A stretch of DNA of 5,475 nt from an uncultured Ruminococcus sp. (GCA_947177715.1 CAMWVM010000119.1:1-5475), one strand, 5' to 3'. Positions 1 through 5,002 are shown, numbered from the stretch's first letter. The notes: generated by a model from the letters alone, not told the origin. Numbers and translations are program-made.

Positions 1-105
1 TTGGACACCCAATGCTAATGTTTTACTGACAGGCATCTCTTTGTTATAAATAAAAAAAGTATTGTACTTTCTTAGTTCATTAAACAGTTCTTTTTCTTTT
101 AGCAA
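1..105 (-). CDS. N-terminal part of an unidentified, probably SOS-regulated protein (runs off the left edge)
   Basis: I do not recognise this protein. It is the only open minus-strand frame in the first 105 bases. It starts at a TTG (105-103) and stays open for 35 codons to the edge of the window. The visible residues begin MLKEKELFNELRKYN and end KTLALGVQ: a short charged helix-like start followed by mixed sequence, with no signal peptide or known motif. A TGA lies two codons upstream in frame, so the start must be this TTG or an internal ATG at 36-34. A purine-rich AAAGGAAAGG (126-117) lies 11 bases upstream, slightly far for a ribosome binding site. The main support is context: a consensus promoter with two LexA-like boxes reads straight into it, with a 5' leader of about 70 nt. 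That suggests a DNA-damage-induced gene. The product and even the exact start remain uncertain. Confidence 0.45.
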   Translation of the reverse strand, partial: MLKEKELFNELRKYNTFFIYNKEMPVSKTLALGVQ

Positions 106-157
106 ATATCAACAATCCTTTCCTTTGACATCTAATTTTATAAAAGTCCATCTCGTT

Positions 158-171
158 CGAACGTTCGTTCC
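158..171. promoter_or_regulatory. LexA/DinR-like operator 2, just downstream of the predicted start of transcription
   Basis: CGAACGTTCGTTCC contains GAAC-N4-GTTC and fits the Bacillus DinR box, including its terminal C. It sits within a run of four GTTC/GAAC half-sites (155-170), so the register of the bound dimer is ambiguous. Its centre is about 33 bp from operator 1, roughly three helical turns, allowing two dimers on the same face of the DNA. Confidence 0.6.
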
Positions 172-181
172 CCTATAACTT

Positions 182-210
182 ATGATACCACGAACATCTG
201 TTCTTGTCAA
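182..210 (-). promoter_or_regulatory. Sigma-A promoter of the left-edge gene, SOS type
   Basis: Read on the minus strand, TTGACA (210-205, perfect -35) is followed by a 17-bp spacer and TATCAT (187-182, 5 of 6 to the -10 consensus). Transcription would start near 175 and run leftwards into the open frame at 105. A LexA-like box occupies the spacer, so a bound repressor would block polymerase directly. Confidence 0.75.
191..204. promoter_or_regulatory. LexA/DinR-like operator 1, inside the promoter spacer
   Basis: The sequence CGAACATCTGTTCT matches the Gram-positive SOS box pattern CGAAC-N4-GTTCG at 9 of the 10 fixed positions; only the last base differs. Both GAAC/GTTC half-sites are intact and four bases apart. 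It lies exactly between the -35 and -10 of the minus-strand promoter, a classic repressing position. Confidence 0.7.
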
Positions 211-213
211 GTG

Positions 214-251
214 CTATTTAAAAATAACTTTGAAAAAAGATTTTTAAATAG
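214..251 (-). terminator. AT-rich 12-bp inverted repeat after the acetyltransferase gene, possible weak terminator
   Basis: Positions 214-225 (CTATTTAAAAAT) and 240-251 are perfect reverse complements around a 14-base loop. The stem can extend a few pairs outward through G-U pairs (213-252, 211-254). It lies between the stop of the acetyltransferase gene and the next minus-strand promoter, where a terminator would be expected. However, the stem is almost pure A-T and no clear U run follows in the minus-strand transcript, so the termination role is uncertain. Confidence 0.4.
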
Positions 252-293
252 TATTGTATGTTGATATAAATACTTTGCTATTAATACTATAAT

Positions 294-833
294 TTATTTA
301 CTAAGCCACTGTTTCCTAGTCATATAGTTAGTATGACATATTCTTGTTTCGTTCATCAATGGTACCGGCACCTCATCACAGGTATGATGATAAGTAAATC
401 CTAACTTTTCCTGAACTCTCTTAGATTTATTATTTCCATCATAGTAACCACACCAGATTGTTATCATTCCTAAGTCTTCAAAACCATGTCGAATGAGTTC
501 TGTTGCAGCTTCAGGCATATATCCTCTGCCCCAGAATGGTTTACCAAGCCAATAACCAAGTTCACATTCATCATCTCGCTCGGTCATATCAGTATGTCCG
601 TTGAGTATAAGTTCTATTGCACCAATTGCTCTATTACTTCCCTTTTCACATATTGCATAGCATTCAGCTCCGGTAAAAACATTTCTGATAACATCCAGGC
701 TTTCCTCTACATTTTTATGTGGAGGCCATCCTGCAATCGGTCCAATATCCGGATCCTTCGCATATTCAAAAAGACTTTCCGCATCTGCGTCCGTCCATGG
801 GCGAAGCACTAATCTCTCAGTAGTTAATATCAT
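294..833 (-). CDS. GNAT-family N-acetyltransferase, RimJ/RimL type
   Basis: This is a 179-residue cytoplasmic enzyme predicted to move an acetyl group from acetyl-CoA to an amine; the substrate (protein N terminus or small molecule) cannot be read from the sequence. It opens with the RimJ/RimL signature TERLVLRPW (residues 5-13). The central strand ELGYWL (91-96) leads into the acetyl-CoA pyrophosphate loop around W101-GRGYMPEA, and the motif-B block N134-N-K-S ... EKLGF (142-146) follows. Length is normal for a stand-alone member and nothing key is missing. The ATG start has AAGGAG (847-842) eight bases upstream. A consensus promoter at 899-927 drives it as a single gene. Its less A+T-rich codons differ from the polymerase region to the right, so it probably belongs to the host chromosome or an older layer than the mobile-looking segment. 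Confidence 0.93.
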   Translation of the reverse strand: MILTTERLVLRPWTDADAESLFEYAKDPDIGPIAGWPPHKNVEESLDVIRNVFTGAECYAICEKGSNRAIGAIELILNGHTDMTERDDECELGYWLGKPFWGRGYMPEAATELIRHGFEDLGMITIWCGYYDGNNKSKRVQEKLGFTYHHTCDEVPVPLMNETRICHTNYMTRKQWLSK

Positions 834-865
834 AACTTCATCTCCTTAATAATCGAAAAACAAGA

Positions 866-883
866 ATTTGCATTTCTGCAAAT
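866..883 (-). promoter_or_regulatory. GAAA-tetraloop hairpin in the acetyltransferase 5' leader
   Basis: On the minus strand ATTTGCA, GAAA, TGCAAAT form a perfect 7-bp stem closed by a GNRA-type tetraloop. It sits in the predicted leader between the transcription start (about 892) and the ribosome binding site. A U-rich stretch (CUUGUUUUU) follows within a few bases, so it could be a weak attenuator or simply an mRNA-stabilising hairpin. Confidence 0.4.
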
Positions 884-898
884 CCCGATTTGTCTATT

Positions 899-927
899 AT
901 TATACTCTATCGCTTTTTATTTGTCAA
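899..927 (-). promoter_or_regulatory. Consensus sigma-A promoter of the acetyltransferase gene
   Basis: On the minus strand TTGACA (927-922) and TATAAT (904-899) are both perfect and separated by exactly 17 bp. The predicted start near 892 gives a leader of about 60 nt before the ATG at 833. Confidence 0.88.
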
Positions 928-1139
928 AATCTATAGTAGTGGTTCATATTCGCTTAATGTCAACTGTTCTAATTGATATAAATAGTCATGCGCAAATAAA
1001 CTTTTTAACGAATTGTCTACAAGTAAGGTTGAATATCAGGATAAAGATAGTTATCAAAGTCCACTCAATCTTCCAAAAAGTTTCATAAATACACTATTGG
1101 GCCCTCTAACATCGAATTAAAAATTTTTTCAATAAACAG

Positions 1140-1168
1140 TTGACAAGATAAAAATCTGATGTTATAAT
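1140..1168 (+). promoter_or_regulatory. Very strong sigma-A promoter reading toward the polymerase gene
   Basis: TTGACA (1140-1145) and TATAAT (1163-1168) are both perfect with a 17-bp spacer, and TG at 1160-1161 gives the extended -10 form TGNTATAAT. Predicted start is about 1175. No other plus-strand promoter of comparable quality lies before 1672, so this is the best candidate for the polymerase gene, unless it drives a separate small RNA. Confidence 0.8.
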
Positions 1169-1176
1169 GAAACCAG

Positions 1177-1193
1177 AAAGAATGATAATAAAT
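1177..1193 (+). repeat. 17-bp direct repeat, copy 1
   Basis: AAAGAATGATAATAAAT occurs here, right at the predicted transcription start, and again at 1370-1386. Both copies also have an ACCAGAAA-like string close by (1172-1179 before copy 1, about 1400 after copy 2). Confidence 0.6.
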
Positions 1194-1332
1194 ATTATGC
1201 GAAAATTCTATAATATAATTTGCTGCATCAAAAAGATTGAAAATAAACATCAGGTGCGATAATTTCAAAACGAGAAAACAAACACCACAATTATTCAATA
1301 GATTGACTTTTTTAATAGCTGTAAAACTTAAC

Positions 1333-1361
1333 CTAAAATTAAAAGAGTTATTTAATTTTAG
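1333..1361 (+). repeat. 11-bp perfect inverted repeat in the leader
   Basis: CTAAAATTAAA (1333-1343) and its exact complement (1351-1361) flank a 7-base loop. There is no following U run on either strand, so it is not a standard terminator. It may be an RNA hairpin or a protein-binding palindrome. Confidence 0.5.
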
Positions 1362-1369
1362 ATTAAAAT

Positions 1370-1386
1370 AAAGAATGATAATAAAT
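1370..1386 (+). repeat. 17-bp direct repeat, copy 2
   Basis: Exact second copy of AAAGAATGATAATAAAT, 193 bp after the first. It directly follows the hairpin at 1333-1361. It could be a protein-binding site, a duplication scar, or chance in AT-rich DNA; a 17-base match makes chance less likely. Confidence 0.6.
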
Positions 1387-1496
1387 TTACTATAAAATCA
1401 CCAGAAAAGATTAGTCTACCTATAAACTATTTTGAGAAAACAAAAAGAGTGAAAATTAATATTTAAATTCTATGTTTTAATAAAGATGTATTAATT

Positions 1497-1515
1497 GCTA
1501 TACGACATGTGTAGC
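1497..1515 (+). repeat. GC-capped leader hairpin before the 11-codon ORF
   Basis: GCTATAC (1497-1503) pairs with GTGTAGC (1509-1515) around the loop GACAT: seven pairs including one U-G. It lies about 35 bases upstream of the strong Shine-Dalgarno at 1551. The G-U pair, rather than exact complement, hints at selection on RNA structure, but one example proves nothing. Confidence 0.35.
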
Positions 1516-1565
1516 TCAAATAACAGTATTAAAGAATGAAATAGTTAACAAAGGAAGTGATATCT

Positions 1566-1601
1566 GTGCATCTAAAAATAAATAGTCATCCCTGTTCTTA
1601 A
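1566..1601 (+). CDS. Possible 11-codon leader peptide upstream of the polymerase
   Basis: A GTG-initiated frame encodes MHLKINSHPCS and ends in TAA, 70 bases before the polymerase start. It is listed because of its ribosome binding site: AAAGGAAGTG (1550-1559) differs at one base from the full anti-Shine-Dalgarno complement AAAGGAGGTG and is spaced six bases from the GTG. The same ten bases precede the 58-residue ORF at 4603. A site this good with only a tiny ORF behind it suggests translational attenuation or coupling of the polymerase, or the stub of a lost gene. No codon run (for example repeated His or Trp) points to a specific amino-acid sensor. Confidence 0.3.
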   Translation: MHLKINSHPCS

Positions 1602-1658
1602 AAACGACTTGAAAAGCTTATGCATATTTGCATCAAAACATAATACTCTTTTATGATT

Positions 1659-1664
1659 AGGAGG
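1659..1664 (+). promoter_or_regulatory. Ribosome binding site that fixes the TTG start of the polymerase
   Basis: A perfect AGGAGG lies seven bases before TTG 1672, and an in-frame TAA (1669-1671) directly precedes that codon, so the reading frame cannot begin earlier. The first in-frame ATG is only at residue 268, within the conserved core. Confidence 0.85.
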
Positions 1665-1671
1665 ATACTAA

Positions 1672-4428
1672 TTGGCGTTAAATAAATTATATTATGTGTA
1701 TGGACTTGACACAGCATGTTTTTATACAGATGAAGAAAGCGAAATAGAAAAAAGGTTAATTAAAACAAGATATCTTTTAAACAAGTTAAAATCTAAAATA
1801 CCACAAAAACCAAAAAACAAAAATCCACATGAATATACAGAATGGTTAAAGAATTATCAATCATGGAAAGAAAAATATTATATTAGATTGCCAGTTTTAT
1901 ATAAATTAAAAAAAGAATTAAAAGATAAGTTAAAACAAATTTTGCAAAACAATATTAATCTCACTCGTACTGTAAGGACAGATGAAATCTTGGACAAAGA
2001 AGGCAATCCATCGATTAAACACAGGGTATCCATTTTTGACAGTAATCTTACAAGATGTTTTGAATTAAAAGAACGAGAATTTAATTCTGAAATTTTAATT
2101 GTCAAGGTTTATTTCTTTGATGTCGCAAAAAGTATTGTAAAAAATGGCTTTTATCTTAATGGGGAAAAGTATGTATTTTTCTCAGCATCGGCAGGACAGA
2201 TTCGAACTAAAAAGTTTGTAGCTGTAAGAGAAGACTTACTTAATACATATTGGAACACCTTAACCGCCGGACTAACTGTTGAAACTATTAATAACCTTGG
2301 TGGTATGAATATCAATAAATATCTTGCCTACTTAGCTTTATGCAATTCCGCAACAGATTTATGGAATCATTTTGACATTGACCGCTGTATTGTTGTTGAT
2401 GATTTTGAAAAAGTAATCACTGGTGAAGTGGATTATATTGACGAAAAGACATATAAAATTGAACGTAAAGTAATGGATATGGACTTTACACAAACTGATG
2501 GATGCGGAATGATTTTACCTTGTTTAAGCAATAAGAATTTTATGGTCAGACTTCCTTGGGTAAAAGGTTTGTTAGCAAGTTTTGATTTTAAGAAATTTAT
2601 TATTAATAATAATGCTTCTCCTTTAATAAAAGACATTTATGGTAATGTTCATAATGTAATAAGTGAAAATATTCAAATTATATTTACTAAGAGTCAATTT
2701 AAAATGTGGAAATATTTTAAGGACTGGGAAGAATATAAAGATAATTTTAAAAAATATCATTGTACAGCAGGTAAATGTAATGTTGAAGAAGATGACTTTC
2801 CTGATGCCGTAATTAACTATCAAATGATACAAACACTTTCTGATATGAATGATGATGAAATAAAAAGTCTGGCAATTAAAAATGAGGAAGATATAAATAA
2901 CTTAGCAGAAGATGTTAATACTATGCTGGATGTGTTCGGTGCAACAGATAAAAACTATAACAAAAACGGTTTTCAAAAATGCTTGCAAAAGTATCCTGAG
3001 TTACTATCTGACTTGTATTCTCGTCAGACTCTGAAAGATTTAAAAGTAAGCTTAGAAAAGGATTTATGGTCTGCAAAATTTAAAATAAATGGAAAATATA
3101 CTTTTGTAATACCTGATCTTTATGCGTTTTGTGAATATTTATTTTTACATATATCTAATCCAAAAGGATTACTGAAAAATGGTGAGGTTAGTTGTAGATT
3201 GTTTGATGATGGTTTGAAATTAGACTGTTTACGAAGTCCGCACTTATATAGGGAACATCCGATCAGACTAAATAACATTAAAGAATGTTTTAATACAAAT
3301 GCAATATATATTAGTTGTCATGATTTAATTTCTAAAATCGTACAATGCGATTATGATGGGGACAAGTTCCTTGTTACTGATAATGAAACAATTATTGAAA
3401 CCGCAGAGCGTAACATGAAAAATATAGTACCGCTATTCTACAATATGTCAAAAGCGTCTGATGAAATACTTACTCCAGATTCACTATTTAAAGGATTGCT
3501 GTTAGCTTATAACGGTGGAAATATTGGTCCGCCCAGTAACGATATAACAAAGATTTGGAATAGTGGTGATATTTCTGAAGAACAATTAACAGCTATAAAA
3601 TGGCTTGTTATGGAAGTCAATTTTATAATTGACTATAGTAAAACATTATATAAACCAAAACGTCCTGATTGGGCTAATAAAATCATAAACCAATACACAA
3701 AAGAAAAAGTTCCTCGATTCTTTATGTATGCTAAAGATAAAAATACAGCTCAGGTAAAAGAAAAAACTACATGTGTAGTTGATAGAATTCAAAAATTATT
3801 CCCTAAGAAAAAATTATGTTTTAATTTTAAGCAAGATAATATAGGGAAATTTGATTATCGCATGTTGATGAGTAATTCTAATGCTGAATACATTTCAGAA
3901 ATTTCAGAACGATATAAAAATATAGTATCAAAATTGGATTTTAATAATATTGACAAATTAATTTCGACAGATAAGAACCTATATAATTATTTTGCAGTAT
4001 ATGAAAATGCAAAGAAAGAAATCATTGGTAAAGAAGATAAATTTAAAGTAATTGATATTATTATATATGACTTATTTTATCAACATAAGTCAATTAAAAA
4101 GAAAGCCTTTTGGACTTTGTTTGGTGATGAAGTATATAAAAATTTATGCAAAAATATTAGTGATAGCTTTATTCAATGTGAACGCTGCCATAAGAGGTTT
4201 TATAAAGAGCATGGCAGACAAAAATATTGTAATAAATGCAGCGGATATGTAAAACAAAAGACCAAAGTTATTACCTGTTGTGATTGTGGAGAAAAAATTC
4301 AGACTGGCGCAAAAGATAATAAAACTTGCAGATGTAAAGATTGCTATGAGATTTATCGCAAGAAACGGAAATTAGAAACACAGCGGATCAGACGGAAAAA
4401 TGCTGAAATGAAGTCAGTACAAATTTAG
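1672..4428 (+). CDS. YonO/QDE-1-like single-subunit two-barrel RNA polymerase (RdRP-superfamily), phage type
   Basis: This 918-residue protein is predicted to synthesise RNA from a DNA (as YonO) or RNA template. Residues 15-95 are Lys/Glu-rich and helical. SASAGQIR (171-178) resembles the SxSQxR motif of eukaryotic RDRs. The first barrel shows D276-G-C-G and VRLPWVKG (292-299), where K298 is the candidate conserved lysine. RSPHLYREHPIR (521-532) matches the RNPxLHPGDIR block. The second barrel carries the Mg-binding D560-Y-D-G-D564. GPPSN (619-623) and IDYSKT (653-658) match the later GxxSN and VDxxKT motifs. Motif order and spacing fit the family, and length (about 900) is close to YonO. Two zinc ribbons follow: C836/C839-C853/C856 and C869/C872-C888/C891, then a basic tail. 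The start is TTG with AGGAGG. Motif identity is seen; DNA-templated late-gene transcription is inferred from YonO. Template choice is unproven, and some databases would name it RNA-dependent RNA polymerase. Confidence 0.9.
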   Translation: MALNKLYYVYGLDTACFYTDEESEIEKRLIKTRYLLNKLKSKIPQKPKNKNPHEYTEWLKNYQSWKEKYYIRLPVLYKLKKELKDKLKQILQNNINLTRTVRTDEILDKEGNPSIKHRVSIFDSNLTRCFELKEREFNSEILIVKVYFFDVAKSIVKNGFYLNGEKYVFFSASAGQIRTKKFVAVREDLLNTYWNTLTAGLTVETINNLGGMNINKYLAYLALCNSATDLWNHFDIDRCIVVDDFEKVITGEVDYIDEKTYKIERKVMDMDFTQTDGCGMILPCLSNKNFMVRLPWVKGLLASFDFKKFIINNNASPLIKDIYGNVHNVISENIQIIFTKSQFKMWKYFKDWEEYKDNFKKYHCTAGKCNVEEDDFPDAVINYQMIQTLSDMNDDEIKSLAIKNEEDINNLAEDVNTMLDVFGATDKNYNKNGFQKCLQKYPELLSDLYSRQTLKDLKVSLEKDLWSAKFKINGKYTFVIPDLYAFCEYLFLHISNPKGLLKNGEVSCRLFDDGLKLDCLRSPHLYREHPIRLNNIKECFNTNAIYISCHDLISKIVQCDYDGDKFLVTDNETIIETAERNMKNIVPLFYNMSKASDEILTPDSLFKGLLLAYNGGNIGPPSNDITKIWNSGDISEEQLTAIKWLVMEVNFIIDYSKTLYKPKRPDWANKIINQYTKEKVPRFFMYAKDKNTAQVKEKTTCVVDRIQKLFPKKKLCFNFKQDNIGKFDYRMLMSNSNAEYISEISERYKNIVSKLDFNNIDKLISTDKNLYNYFAVYENAKKEIIGKEDKFKVIDIIIYDLFYQHKSIKKKAFWTLFGDEVYKNLCKNISDSFIQCERCHKRFYKEHGRQKYCNKCSGYVKQKTKVITCCDCGEKIQTGAKDNKTCRCKDCYEIYRKKRKLETQRIRRKNAEMKSVQI

Positions 4429-4433
4429 ATAAA

Positions 4434-4476
4434 AAGCACTCCCAAATCCCATATATTCGGCACTTTGGGAGTGTTT
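4434..4476. terminator. Intrinsic-terminator-like hairpin after the polymerase gene
   Basis: CACTCCCAAA (4437-4446) and its perfect complement (4464-4473) flank a 17-base loop. The stem extends to 13 pairs (4434-4476) with one G-T. It begins five bases after the polymerase stop. In the plus direction only UUU follows. In the minus direction the stem is followed by CUUUUUAUC, a better U tract. It may act in both directions. Confidence 0.6.
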
Positions 4477-4546
4477 CATGTATAAAACCAACGAAAAATC
4501 CTACCCCATATGATAAGAAAATTACTTAATTCAAACAATTGATTAA

Positions 4547-4568
4547 TAGCCAATGTTTAAATTGGCTA
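4547..4568 (+). repeat. 8-bp hairpin upstream of the 58-residue ORF
   Basis: TAGCCAAT (4547-4554) and ATTGGCTA (4561-4568) are perfect complements around GTTTAA, followed by AAATTTT. It could be a weak terminator, a leader structure, or an operator for the genes that start at 4603. I see no sigma-A promoter nearby. Confidence 0.4.
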
Positions 4569-4602
4569 AATTTTAAAGCAAAGGAAGTGTAATTTTACGC
4601 AA

Positions 4603-4779
4603 ATGATTTTAATTGGCAAACAAGAAAGTTTTGTACTTAGAGAACGTATTCCAAATGTAGTTATTTCTCAGACAAGTAGTAGTAAAAAGTCTAATAGGCG
4701 AAAATATTGGGCGGAACCTACACGAAATGTGTTGGCTATATTAAAAGAGATGAGAAATGTAAACTATATAGAAACATAG
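4603..4779 (+). CDS. 58-residue basic protein, probably phage-related, function unknown
   Basis: The frame reads MILIGKQESFVLRERIPN at its start and contains a Ser/Lys/Arg-rich middle (SSSKKSNRRKYW, residues 25-36) and a helical end (RNVLAILKEMR, 41-51). It has no transmembrane segment or cysteine. The protein-like composition, and AAAGGAAGTG (4580-4589) upstream, support a real gene. The ATG is 13 bases from that site, which is long; an ACG two codons earlier would sit at an ideal seven bases, so initiation there is possible. I have a vague family impression (IP..., then a basic RRxY stretch, then LxxLR) of small proteins in phage morphogenesis clusters, but cannot name a family. It follows the polymerase by 174 bases and precedes the right-edge gene in the same direction. 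Confidence 0.6.
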   Translation: MILIGKQESFVLRERIPNVVISQTSSSKKSNRRKYWAEPTRNVLAILKEMRNVNYIET

Positions 4780-4795
4780 CAGGACTTCCCTGCTA
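4777..4795 (+). repeat. 7-bp hairpin starting at the stop codon of the 58-residue ORF
   Basis: TAGCAGG (4777-4783, whose first three bases are the stop codon) pairs perfectly with CCTGCTA (4789-4795) around a 5-base loop. No U run follows, so it is more likely a 3'-end stabiliser or processing signal than a terminator. Confidence 0.4.
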
Positions 4796-4816
4796 CAAAA
4801 TATAAAGAAAAAATAA

Positions 4817-5002
4817 ATGTCTAAGAAAACTAAAAAATATGGTTTTCCAAAACAAAACTTTCTAAAAGGCGAAAATGGCAAGTATATTGCATGCTAAAGA
4901 CGCTATTGAGAACAACTGCTTAGAAGAGTTTTTACTAAATTTCTTACTAAGAATGTTATCAATGAATTAGAAGTATTAATAACAGGAGGTGTTTTAGTGT
5001 GA
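4817..5002 (+). pseudogene. Small broken ORF with two in-frame stops, overlapping the next start codon
   Basis: One frame runs from ATG 4817 to TGA 5002 (61 codons), but TAA (4895-4897) and TGA (4907-4909) interrupt it. Before them it reads MSKKTKKYGFPKQNFLKGEN (26 residues in all); after them, EQLLRRVF ... NVINELEVLITGG. Both halves look protein-like. A second short frame (ATG 4875 to TAG 4970, 31 codons) covers the gap, so a pair of compensating frameshifts is also possible. The terminal GTGTGA overlaps the GTG of the next gene, an arrangement typical of translational coupling, which suggests the frame was functional. The ATG itself has only a poor ribosome binding site. It may be a decayed gene, a sequencing error, or two tiny real ORFs. 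Confidence 0.35.
4984..4990 (+). promoter_or_regulatory. Ribosome binding site selecting the GTG start of the right-edge gene
   Basis: AGGAGGT lies eight bases before GTG 4999. A nearby ATG (5003) is in another frame and meets a stop after three codons, so GTG 4999 is the supported start. Confidence 0.85.

Larger units (their letters stand above)
950..1671 (+). other. Long AT-rich non-coding region, mostly the predicted leader of the polymerase gene
   Basis: No gene of normal size is supported here. The only long open frame (minus, 1298-1083) starts with TTG, has no ribosome binding site, and runs across the best promoter in the region. A 44-codon stop-to-stop stretch (986-1117, plus) reads somewhat like a protein end but has no start. 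From the promoter at 1140 a transcript would run about 500 nt before the polymerase start at 1672. It would contain a 17-bp repeat, hairpins at 1333-1361 and 1497-1515, an unsupported 21-codon ATG frame (1197-1262, no Shine-Dalgarno), and an 11-codon ORF at 1566. The base composition is clearly poorer in G+C than the acetyltransferase gene. The region may hold regulatory RNA, decayed genes, or the end of a mobile element. Confidence 0.6.

Noticed and set aside
486..812. Plus-strand 108-codon open frame opposite the acetyltransferase
   Set aside because: Fully antisense to a well-supported GNAT gene, with Ser/Cys/Phe-rich unstructured composition and no ribosome binding site.
986..1120. 44-codon plus-strand stretch reading KLFNELSTSKVEYQ ... 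LGPLTSN
   Set aside because: It looks protein-like and might be a gene remnant, but it has no start codon or ribosome binding site, is bounded by stops, and matches no family I know.
1083..1298. Minus-strand 71-codon open frame in the leader region
   Set aside because: It starts with TTG, has no ribosome binding site, is rich in Phe/Ile/Leu as expected from random AT-rich DNA, and overlaps the perfect plus-strand promoter at 1140-1168.
978..1589. 12-bp repeat ATAAATAGTCAT at 978-989 and 1578-1589
   Set aside because: Short, no flanking similarity, and the second copy lies in the mini-ORF; expected occasionally by chance in AT-rich sequence.
1878..2832. Three minus-strand frames (2105-1878, 2636-2433, 2832-2623) inside the polymerase gene
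   Set aside because: Shadows of the strongly supported polymerase frame; AT-driven hydrophobic composition without starts or ribosome binding sites.
4052..4252. Plus-strand 66-codon frame inside the polymerase gene
   Set aside because: Lies in another frame over the zinc-ribbon end of the polymerase, has no ribosome binding site, and shows no independent protein features.
1672..4428. Reading the polymerase as part of an RNA-interference-like defence system
   Set aside because: No Argonaute, Dicer, nuclease or effector gene lies in the window; the closest bacterial precedent is phage YonO, a transcription enzyme, so a defence role is not supported here.
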